Made by a program: the position numbers and the translations under genes. Positions 8,509 through 15,342 of a DNA stretch of 38,184 bases are shown here, piece by piece. This DNA comes from BPGX01 sp035405785 (GTDB taxonomy: Bacteria > Bacteroidota > Bacteroidia > B-17B0 > Aurantibacillaceae). The stretch lies in the NCBI GenBank assembly GCA_035405785.1, contig DAONJS010000015.1, positions 1 to 38,184 of the forward strand. The letters run 5' to 3'. A model generated the notes under the pieces. It was not told the DNA's origin, ran no database searches, and saw only the letters and a program-made list of their open reading frames with translations. Positions within the stretch are counted from its first letter, which is position 1. Each line of letters starts with the position of its first letter.

Positions 8509-8565
8509 AATGCTGACGATTTTGCTACGCAAAATATCAGCATGCTGACCGCTAGCGTCAGCATT
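8509..8565. repeat. Nested palindromic (REP-like) element
   Basis: Outer arms AATGCTGACG (8509-8518) and CGTCAGCATT (8556-8565) are perfect inverted repeats. Inside lie a hairpin ATTTTGC-TAC-GCAAAAT (8519-8535), the perfect palindrome CAGCATGCTG (8539-8548) and the palindrome CGCTAGCG (8550-8557). A second folding pairs 8543-8549 with 8557-8563. GC content is clearly above the surrounding sequence. This is the structure of a short palindromic intergenic repeat; whether it recurs in the genome cannot be seen here. Confidence 0.75.
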
Positions 8566-8642
8566 AAAAACTAAAAACTTACTATTATACTTTGCGGCGA
8601 ATATAGTGTAAAATTAGTATTTAAGTGGAATTGAAAAATTTA

Positions 8643-8800
8643 ATTAATAAGTTACTATTCATCACTATTAAATTTTTTAATGCTAAGGCGCAAAGATGTG
8701 AAAAATGAATACTAAAAATTGAAAAATAATTCGTGCAATTCTTGTCATAAAAATCTTTGCGTCATTGAGGTTTAATTATAAGCTAAATAGTAACATTAAT
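8643..8800. repeat. MITE-like element with imperfect terminal inverted repeats
   Basis: The ends ATTAATAAGTTACTATT (about 8643-8659) and, on the other strand, ATTAATGTTACTATT (about 8800-8786) match apart from two extra bases; GTTACTATT/AATAGTAAC is exact. A second inverted pair, CGCAAAGAT (8689-8697) and ATCTTTGCG (8753-8761), sits inside. It encodes nothing. The size (about 158 bp) and nested inverted repeats suggest a non-autonomous mobile element, but no target duplication was established. Confidence 0.45.
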
Positions 8801-8976
8801 GATATTAAAGGATAGGTAAGTTTAGAAATAGGAATATGAGGTTTAAAAAGAACAAAAAAGAGGAGGAGGTATATTTTTAATACTTTAAATTATAAATAAT
8901 TTTAAAAATTTAAATTACTGAAATACAGCAACTTAAAAAACTATTTAAAAATATTTAGGAAAAAAGTGATTTTTTA

Positions 8977-9008
8977 TTTGTAAATAAATATCTTTTTACT
9001 TATTTTTA
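8977..9008 (+). promoter_or_regulatory. Candidate promoter of the precursor peptide gene
   Basis: TTTG (8977-8980) and TATTTTTA (9001-9008) are 20 bases apart, resembling the Bacteroidota -33/-7 arrangement with one mismatch to TAnnTTTG. The start codon follows 30 bases later. An alternative -7, TATCTTTT at 8989-8996, has no -33 partner. The region is so AT-rich that chance matches are likely. Confidence 0.35.
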
Positions 9009-9038
9009 CAGCCAATAATAACATCAAAAATTAAATTT

Positions 9039-9278
9039 ATGGCTTTAACTGAAGTAATTAAAATGAGAAAAGAGGAGTTAGAATTCCTAGTTGAAAGATA
9101 CAATGGAGCATTAGGGTCATCTGGAACTGGTAGTGGAAGCGGGTGTGATGGCACGGTTGTACATTGTTGTTTTAGTGATGTACCTAAAGTTCAAATAAAA
9201 AAGGCTGATATTTCTGAATCTCCATCTGGTTTCAAACTTGTTGTAGATAGATATGAGTTTGCAATAGGTTTAGAATAG
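9039..9278 (+). CDS. Putative lanthipeptide precursor peptide
   Basis: A 79-aa peptide with no signal peptide. Residues 1-26 look like an amphipathic, charged leader. Residues 27-50 are a possible core: rich in Gly, Ser and Thr (S27, S28, T30, S32, S34, T39, S46) with three Cys (C36, C43, C44), suited to Ser/Thr dehydration and thioether formation. Residues 51-79 carry no Cys and would be a C-terminal follower, unusual for lanthipeptides. Residues 14-26 and 65-77 resemble each other, with V, R, Y, A and G at matching places. The gene lies 57 bases upstream of a LanM-like synthetase on the same strand, which is the main reason for calling it a precursor. It does not match a lanthipeptide family I recognise. 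It could instead be a small protein substrate modified for another purpose. Confidence 0.65.
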   Translation: MALTEVIKMRKEELEFLVERYNGALGSSGTGSGSGCDGTVVHCCFSDVPKVQIKKADISESPSGFKLVVDRYEFAIGLE

Positions 9279-9297
9279 TAAATTTGATAATAATTAG

Positions 9298-9312
9298 ACC
9301 GGATTTTCTGGT
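9298..9312 (+). other. Small stem-loop between precursor and synthetase genes
   Basis: ACCGG-ATTTT-CTGGT can form a 5-bp stem including one G-T pair in the 57-base intergenic gap. No T-run follows, so it is not a typical terminator; it could act as an mRNA-stabilising or attenuating structure that favours precursor over synthetase. Weak evidence. Confidence 0.25.
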
Positions 9313-9335
9313 TGTATGAATGAAGTTAGTGCGAG

Positions 9336-12221
9336 ATGAAATTTTATTTTTCAAGTGATGAATATTTAAGAAAGGAATTTGATGAAGAAATTAGTCATAA
9401 TGATTTTAATGAAATTAAAAATAGTGTATTTATATTACTTCAAAAAAGTATTAACTATAATGAAAATCTCATTTTGTTTATAAATTCTATTTCAGAAGCA
9501 ATATCAATACAAATTTTTGAATTAATTAAATTTCCCATACTTTACACATATAATAGCTTAAGTGATACTTATAAAGATGGTCGCAAGAATATTTTGTTTA
9601 TTAGAAAAAAAGAATTATTTTATTCTTGTTTTAGTAAATATCCTCAACTCAAAAGAATTCTTGATATTTCAATTCAAAATTATGTCAAATATTTTTCTGA
9701 TCTTATTGACAGATTTTTAAATGATAAAAAAGATATCCAGAATTATTTTGGTATAGATAGTGTGCCCATCTCCATTCAATGGCCAATTGGTGATTTTCAC
9801 AACAATGGTCAAACACATACAGTGATAATATTTCAATCTGGTTCAAAAATTGCATATAAAGTAAAACCTTATGAAAGTAGTTTAGTTTTTGAATGTATTA
9901 TAAGAAAAATTAATGAAAAAGGTTATAATTTGCCTTTTATATTTCCAAAGAGGCTAATAAAATGTAATTATTATTGGGAAGAGTTTGTTAATTATGTACC
10001 TAATAATTCAAAGAAGGGGGTTAAGTTATATTACGAGAATATTGGAAAATACCTTGCTCTATTTTATTCTTTAGGAATATCTGATATAATTGCTGATAAT
10101 ATAATTGTAAAGAAAACAATACCTGTTTTTATTGACACTGAATGTTTATTTAAACCCATAATAAAATCATCAATTAACGATACTTATCCTTTAATTGAAA
10201 ATTACTATAAAGAATCTGTTATTGGCACTGGACTTCTTCCTTTTTGGACACCAAATAAAATAGATAATGTAGGATTAAATTTTGGTGGTATATCCCTTGA
10301 AGCAATTCATTCTTCACACACAAAATTATTTTTTAGTAGAAACAAAAAGATAGAATACTTAATTCAAAGCTTTCCTAAATATTCTTATCACATTCCAAGT
10401 AAATCTGATAAAAAGATAGCCATAGATGTTATGTGCTCGAAAATTTGCGACGGTTTTGATAGTTGTTGTAGATTCATTATGATTAATAAAAAGTGGTTAA
10501 TTTCCATTGTTAAAAGCTTAATTAATCAATATAATATTAGTACTAGAGTGTTAATGAGACATACAAATGTCTATAATATAATTCTTAAAGAGAGTTTACA
10601 TCCAGATAATTTAAAAAGTTATTCTAAAAGAATAAAAATTTTGAATTATTTGTATAGTTCATATGATAAAGATTGTTTCCCAAAGGAATTAATTGAATCT
10701 GAAATAAAAGAATTACAAAATTTAGATTATCCTATATTTTATACAAAACCATTTAAAAAATTTATTTTTGATAAAAACAACAGGTATTATATTTTAAAAA
10801 AGTCTGGGTTTCATTCGATGGTTAATAGAATAAACAAATTATCTGATACTGTAATTAAAGATCAAATTTCATATATTGAAAAATCTATTTCGTGTTTTTA
10901 TCAATTTGAACAAAGTAAAGACAATAAGATTCTTGAAAAGAAAAGTTTAAACAATAATTCATTACCTTATAATTATGATACGAAAAAAATAAAAAAACAC
11001 ATTATTCAAATAGCAGAAAAGGTACTAAATGATAGGATACGTGTAGGTAAATCATATCAATGGATAGATATTAATGTAGGAAGAGTTGGTCAATGGGAGT
11101 TTGCTCCGAAAAATTTTGGAATTTACGACGGATTAGATGGATTGGGATTGTTTTATTTATACTTATATAAATTTACAAAAGAATCAAAATACAAAAGGGT
11201 CGCACAATCTATTATGAATAAATCTCTTTTTACTTTTAAAAATTTTAATCCCTCAAAATCATATTATCTTTTTTCACCTTACCATTTTCCATTTTCAACC
11301 CTTTATTTTTATTGGCATTATAGTAAAATAATTGGCGATATTGAAAATACAAATTTAAATGAATTATTTGAACAGAAATTAGTTCCATATGTTAAAAATA
11401 ACATAAGATTTGATACATTTATAGATGTATTAAATGGATGTTCTGGTTTATTGATTTTACTTATTGACTACTATAAAAATGAAAAACTAAATTCTTTAAT
11501 ACTACCTATTCAAAAAATATATCAAAAAATACTAAAATCAGCAATTATTACATCCAATGGCATAACATGGGAATGCAATAAATTTAAATATTTAGTTGGT
11601 TTTGCACATGGTAATGCAGGTATTTTATATGCTCTATCAAAATATTATGAATTATTTGGTTACACAAAAAAAGATATTATGTTTTTAAATAGTATTATAA
11701 AATATAATAACAATTATTTTTTTGAGAGTTATCAAGGTTGGAGAGATTTACGATATTCTGATTTTTTAATAACATCCCCTTCTTGGTGCCATGGTTCATC
11801 TGGTATATTAAATGCTTATTTAGAAATTGAAAATCTTCTGCCTATTAACTTTGATATTAACTGGAATAAAATAAAAGGGACTATTCTTAAAGAAGGATTC
11901 GAACATTCACATTGTTTATGTCATGGAATGTTAGGAAATTTAGAAACGTTAATGGCGATTGGATATAAAACTAAAAATCACAATTTAATAACTTTAACAA
12001 AAAATAAAATTGTGTTTGAAATTTATAAAAAGGATACTACTGGTGAATTAAATTGGAAAACTGGATTTAAAAATGGAAAGTTTTCATTGAATGGTTTGTT
12101 TTTGGGTAATTCTGGTATTGCATATAATATATTAAAATTATTATTTGATTATAATATGCCCTCTATTTTACTGCTCCATCCTCCTACATCAAATAAACCA
12201 AGAGATTACAAATCTTTATGA
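9336..12221 (+). CDS. Class II lanthipeptide synthetase (LanM-like)
   Basis: A 961-aa bifunctional enzyme expected to dehydrate Ser/Thr of a peptide and add Cys to form lanthionine rings. The DUF4135 dehydratase domain (about 120-480) shows GDFHNNG at 152-158, AYKVKPY at 173-179, DIIADN at 250-255, IDTE at 266-269 and RVLMRHT at 404-410. Relative to CylM the spacing is exact (D250-D267, R404-T410), but the His of the usual DxHxEN motif is I252. The LanC cyclase domain (about 553-945) has GLDGLGLF, GFAHGNAG with H758, WCHG with C818 and LCHG with C862/H863, so its zinc ligands and catalytic His are intact, and it ends in the usual SILLLHPP. No C39 peptidase or transporter domain. The stop overlaps the next gene (ATGA). 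The very AT-rich gene suggests acquisition by transfer. Family call firm; product unknown. Confidence 0.92.
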   Translation: MKFYFSSDEYLRKEFDEEISHNDFNEIKNSVFILLQKSINYNENLILFINSISEAISIQIFELIKFPILYTYNSLSDTYKDGRKNILFIRKKELFYSCFSKYPQLKRILDISIQNYVKYFSDLIDRFLNDKKDIQNYFGIDSVPISIQWPIGDFHNNGQTHTVIIFQSGSKIAYKVKPYESSLVFECIIRKINEKGYNLPFIFPKRLIKCNYYWEEFVNYVPNNSKKGVKLYYENIGKYLALFYSLGISDIIADNIIVKKTIPVFIDTECLFKPIIKSSINDTYPLIENYYKESVIGTGLLPFWTPNKIDNVGLNFGGISLEAIHSSHTKLFFSRNKKIEYLIQSFPKYSYHIPSKSDKKIAIDVMCSKICDGFDSCCRFIMINKKWLISIVKSLINQYNISTRVLMRHTNVYNIILKESLHPDNLKSYSKRIKILNYLYSSYDKDCFPKELIESEIKELQNLDYPIFYTKPFKKFIFDKNNRYYILKKSGFHSMVNRINKLSDTVIKDQISYIEKSISCFYQFEQSKDNKILEKKSLNNNSLPYNYDTKKIKKHIIQIAEKVLNDRIRVGKSYQWIDINVGRVGQWEFAPKNFGIYDGLDGLGLFYLYLYKFTKESKYKRVAQSIMNKSLFTFKNFNPSKSYYLFSPYHFPFSTLYFYWHYSKIIGDIENTNLNELFEQKLVPYVKNNIRFDTFIDVLNGCSGLLILLIDYYKNEKLNSLILPIQKIYQKILKSAIITSNGITWECNKFKYLVGFAHGNAGILYALSKYYELFGYTKKDIMFLNSIIKYNNNYFFESYQGWRDLRYSDFLITSPSWCHGSSGILNAYLEIENLLPINFDINWNKIKGTILKEGFEHSHCLCHGMLGNLETLMAIGYKTKNHNLITLTKNKIVFEIYKKDTTGELNWKTGFKNGKFSLNGLFLGNSGIAYNILKLLFDYNMPSILLLHPPTSNKPRDYKSL

Positions 12222-13354
12222 AACATATATTATTTTCTATTTTATTTTGTTTTTATTTAAGTTTTGTTTTTTCACAAGAAAAAGAGAACTCATCCCCTAA
12301 ATTTTATTTACATTCTTTAGCAAGTATTTCATTAAATCAATCTTCATGTAAAGAGTATTTGAATTTTTGGATAAATTTTTTGTATGAAGAAAATGATTCT
12401 ATTAGAAAAAAATATTGGCTACCATCTCAAATAAAACAATTTGGGAATGACTACTCATTGTTTTATTCATCTCTATTTCAGTATCCCCAAAAATCTTTAC
12501 TAAATTATTTTAAACCATATATTCTTTCTATTAGTTCTCAAGGTGATACTTGCTATATAACTACCTCATTTTGTCATTTTAATTTTACGCCAAATGACAC
12601 TAATGCATCTTTAAACTCCAACCCATTTGCAATTGTTGAAATTGGAATTTTAAAACAAAACAATAATTTGTATCTTTTTAATCTTTTTGAAGAAAGAATA
12701 GCAAATTGGAAAAAATATAATTATGACAAAATAAAATACATTATTGAACCATCTTTAAACCCAAATGAATTAGAAATGGAAAAAGCAAAAAATTTTCTTG
12801 ATAGTATGATTTATATTTTTTCAGCAAAAATAGATTCTGTGAATTTTGTGGTTTGTAAAAGTCCAGAGAGTTTAGGGTATTTATTAGGATTTAATTTTTT
12901 TTACGCAGGATATACTACTGGAAAGACATTTTATGACGCTAAAATGATAATTTCCGGAAAAGGAATATTTTATTATCCACATGAATTAGTGCATCTTGTT
13001 GTTGATAATAAAATAAAAACAGGGCATTTTTTAAGTGAAGGTATAGCAACATTTTTTGGAGGAAGTTTAAATCAATCTTATTCTAACTTACTTAAAGTAT
13101 TTAAAAGTAAATACTATCCATTTAATAAAAATTTATTCAAAACAATTAATGAAAAACCAAATTCTACTGATGCTTATGTGTCTTCAGCATTAATAGTAAA
13201 TGTAATATACAAAAAATTTGGTATTAAAGGACTTTTGAGATTAAAAGATTTTAAAGATAATGCAGATAGTTGTTTAAAGCAAATATATTATGAGTTCAAA
13301 ATAACTGAAACAGAAATGTTTAAACTAATAAATGATGAGCTTGGTAAATTTTAA
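12218..13354 (+). CDS. Exported HExxH metalloprotease coupled to the LanM gene
   Basis: A 378-aa protein with a clear signal peptide (about 1-19, FYLSFVFSQ cleavage region), so it acts in the periplasm or outside. The first 180 residues are unrecognised. Then comes a gluzincin-like zinc site: HELVH at 255-259 with E274 in LSEGIATFFGG as probable third ligand, as in peptidase-MA-like and M1/M9-type domains. Helical C-terminal segment. Its ATG overlaps the stop of the LanM gene in an ATGA junction, so the two are co-translated. By context it may remove the leader or follower of the modified peptide after export; no such role is known to me for this family, so this is inference. It could also be a general peptidase or inactive. 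Confidence 0.7.
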   Translation: MKHILFSILFCFYLSFVFSQEKENSSPKFYLHSLASISLNQSSCKEYLNFWINFLYEENDSIRKKYWLPSQIKQFGNDYSLFYSSLFQYPQKSLLNYFKPYILSISSQGDTCYITTSFCHFNFTPNDTNASLNSNPFAIVEIGILKQNNNLYLFNLFEERIANWKKYNYDKIKYIIEPSLNPNELEMEKAKNFLDSMIYIFSAKIDSVNFVVCKSPESLGYLLGFNFFYAGYTTGKTFYDAKMIISGKGIFYYPHELVHLVVDNKIKTGHFLSEGIATFFGGSLNQSYSNLLKVFKSKYYPFNKNLFKTINEKPNSTDAYVSSALIVNVIYKKFGIKGLLRLKDFKDNADSCLKQIYYEFKITETEMFKLINDELGKF

Positions 13355-13396
13355 TTAAAGTAAAAAACTTCCTTTTAAAATATCTTAATAAATTTC

Positions 13397-13420
13397 TAAA
13401 TGATTTTATAGAATCATTTA
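13397..13420. terminator. Possible bidirectional terminator hairpin
   Basis: TAAATGATT (13397-13405) pairs with AATCATTTA (13412-13420) around a 6-base loop, between the convergent ends of the metalloprotease and MORN genes, with an A/T-run on either side. The stem is all but two A-T pairs, so strength is doubtful. Confidence 0.35.
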
Positions 13421-13423
13421 AAT

Positions 13424-14344
13424 CTATTTTTTAATCTTTTGTTTAGGATTATTAGATTTTTTTTGCTGTAAATTTTTTAGAAGTTCATTTTTGTTTTCAG
13501 TAGTAATGTTATCCATAAAAAATGATTTTTCATTTCTGTTTTCAAAAAGTTTAATTATATCTTTTTCAAGACCGAATTCATTATGAAGCATTTCAGGATG
13601 TTGTTGAAAAAACATTTCTGATTCTTTTTCATTTTTAACCGGATAACCGTTTTTGTAAAGCGTTTTTTCAGTGATTTTTCCATCTTTATCTTTCATTACA
13701 GTGGGGCCATTTCTCAATCCATTTTGATAAGTCATCAATGCTACTCTTACGCCATTTGGAGCATAATATACAAAGTATCCTTCTGGTAAATCTTCTTTGT
13801 AATAACCCATACCTTTAATTTTTCCATCAGTAAAATATTCAATAAAATAACCATGCTTTTTATTCAAAATGTATTGCATTTTTTGATAAATTTTTGATGA
13901 ATCATAGTAAGTAATACTTAAACCATGCCTTTGTCCTTGCAAATAATTTTCACGACTTATCAATTCACCCAATTGATTGTAAAATTCCCACACAGAATCT
14001 TTTTTTTGTTCAATATATTTTCCCTTTGCCATTATTTTTCCATTCCAGTGATATAATGTTGCATAAGCAACTTTCCCATCTTTTACAAAATTTAATTTAG
14101 CTTTTATAGTGTCGTGGTCATAGTAATATTTAAATAAACCTTGTGGCTTATCATCTTTGAAAAATCCTTCGTATTCAAGATGTTTAGAATTTGGATAATA
14201 AACCTTCCAATATCCTTGCTTCCTTCCTAATGAATCAGTTTTATTTTGAGCAATAACAAAATTCACAAATAAAAAAAAGAATGCTATTAAGCCAGATAAA
14301 CCTTTCATATTTGTAACAAAAATTTTATATGTAAGAGTTTTCAT
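13424..14344 (-). CDS. Exported MORN_2 repeat protein
   Basis: A 306-aa protein made largely of MORN_2-type repeats (units such as YEGFFKDDKPQGLFKYYYD, NGKIMAKGKYIEQKKDSVWEFY and DGKIKGMGYYKEDLPEGYF), the repeat of the YwqK-type family often labelled a toxin-antitoxin antitoxin; that label has little functional support here. It has a signal peptide starting at the internal Met 13 (MKGLSGLIAFFF...VIAQ). The ATG at 14344 overlaps the gldA stop (ATGA), supporting the longer start; 14308 would give a more usual signal peptide. The C-terminal 80 residues are charged, Lys/Asn-rich and repeat-free. Co-transcription with gldA is likely. Role unknown, probably a periplasmic or surface structural protein. 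Confidence 0.75.
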   Translation of the reverse strand: MKTLTYKIFVTNMKGLSGLIAFFFLFVNFVIAQNKTDSLGRKQGYWKVYYPNSKHLEYEGFFKDDKPQGLFKYYYDHDTIKAKLNFVKDGKVAYATLYHWNGKIMAKGKYIEQKKDSVWEFYNQLGELISRENYLQGQRHGLSITYYDSSKIYQKMQYILNKKHGYFIEYFTDGKIKGMGYYKEDLPEGYFVYYAPNGVRVALMTYQNGLRNGPTVMKDKDGKITEKTLYKNGYPVKNEKESEMFFQQHPEMLHNEFGLEKDIIKLFENRNEKSFFMDNITTENKNELLKNLQQKKSNNPKQKIKK

Positions 14345-15234
14345 TGAGTTAATGATTTAAATATTTCTTCCAATTTCAACTCTTCCTTAGTTAATTGAAC
14401 AATAGTACAATTATTATCAAGGGCTATTTGCATCAATTGTTTGGAGATATCATTTTCAGATTCAATTATCCATTTTGTTTCTGATAGTTTATCTAACTTT
14501 TGTATTACTAATTTAGCAAAATGTTTTTCTGATAAAGCATTAGAAAATTCCACAATAATTCTTGATGATCTTGTGGTTGTTTTAATATGTTGAATATCAT
14601 CTGAAGCAACTATTTTCCCACGATGAATAATTATAACCTTATTGCACACTGCTTCTACTTCTTGCATAATGTGTGTGCTGAGCATAACCGTTTTATTTTT
14701 GCCTAATTGCTTAATCAATTGTCTTATTTCTTCTAACTGATTAGGATCTAAACCAGAAGTTGGCTCATCTAATATAAGCACAGAGGGATTATGAATCAAT
14801 GCTTGTGCTAACCCAACTCTTTGTTTGTAACCTTTTGAAAGAGCTTTAATTTTTTTATTTTGTTCAATTTCCAATCCACACACATCAATCATTTCTTTTA
14901 CTTTTTGCTGAACATTTTTTATGCCATAAAGTTTTGCAACAAATTCCAAAAATTCTTTTACATACATTTCATAATACAAAGGATTTTGTTCAGGCAAATA
15001 ACCAATTTGTCTTTTGATTTCAAGCGAATTTTCAAAAATAGATAAACCATTTACTTCTACATATCCTGATGTTGGTGGAATATATCCTGTAATTATTTTC
15101 ATCATAGTGCTTTTTCCTGCTCCGTTTGGACCAAGAAATCCAACTATTTCACCTTTTTTTATTTCAAATGAAACATTATCCAATGCTTTTTGCTTGCCAT
15201 AAATTTTTGTAACATTTTTTACAGAGATAGACAT
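14341..15234 (-). CDS. gldA: Gliding-associated ABC transporter ATPase GldA
   Basis: A 297-aa ABC ATPase with Walker A GPNGAGKST (about 35-43), Q-loop GYLPEQNPLY, signature LSKGYKQRVGLAQAL, Walker B VLILDEPTSGLDP and the switch His in MLSTHIMQEVE. The C-terminal 80 residues form the extra domain usual for GldA. It would energise the GldF/GldG transporter, encoded 6 kb away and separated from it by the lanthipeptide-like cluster. The ATG at 15234 gives the standard MSISVKNVTKIYG start. Its stop overlaps the downstream MORN gene start. The ABC ATPase call is certain; the GldA name rests on family resemblance and the presence of gldFG nearby. Confidence 0.88.
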   Translation of the reverse strand: MSISVKNVTKIYGKQKALDNVSFEIKKGEIVGFLGPNGAGKSTMMKIITGYIPPTSGYVEVNGLSIFENSLEIKRQIGYLPEQNPLYYEMYVKEFLEFVAKLYGIKNVQQKVKEMIDVCGLEIEQNKKIKALSKGYKQRVGLAQALIHNPSVLILDEPTSGLDPNQLEEIRQLIKQLGKNKTVMLSTHIMQEVEAVCNKVIIIHRGKIVASDDIQHIKTTTRSSRIIVEFSNALSEKHFAKLVIQKLDKLSETKWIIESENDISKQLMQIALDNNCTIVQLTKEELKLEEIFKSLTQ

Positions 15235-15319
15235 ATCACATTTTATTGAAGTTGCTAATATAATAATAAGGATGGTAAAGAATGATAATTTTTTGAAATT
15301 TTAATACCTAAAATAATCC

Positions 15320-15327
15320 TTAATTTG
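15320..15327 (+). promoter_or_regulatory. Possible -7 motif for the M3 peptidase gene
   Basis: TTAATTTG differs from TAnnTTTG at one base and lies 15 bases before the ATG at 15343. It contains the TTG that could be taken as an earlier start. Confidence 0.3.
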
Positions 15328-15342
15328 CCGCAAAAAAATTTT

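Larger units (their letters stand above)
8454..9038. other. 585-bp gene-free region between gldF and the lanthipeptide-like cluster
   Basis: No credible coding sequence is seen. From left to right it holds low-complexity GTGTTTAGTTTTTT-type repeats (8456-8487), a nested palindromic element (8509-8565), a MITE-like inverted-repeat element (about 8643-8800), an extremely AT-rich stretch and a promoter candidate for the precursor peptide gene. It must also contain the gldF promoter on the minus strand, which I could not locate. Confidence 0.7.

Noticed and set aside
9316..9339. ATG codons at 9316 and 9320 as alternative starts for the LanM-like gene
   Set aside because: Both are in other frames and stop within a few codons; the ATG at 9336 opens the full frame.
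13424..14344. MORN_2 gene as an antitoxin of a toxin-antitoxin pair
   Set aside because: The protein is exported and no toxin gene is adjacent; the family label comes from annotation habit rather than from anything in this sequence.
14341..15234. GldA as the exporter of the lanthipeptide-like product
   Set aside because: It has no membrane domain and no C39 peptidase, is on the opposite strand, and matches the gliding ATPase whose permease and auxiliary subunit are encoded nearby.
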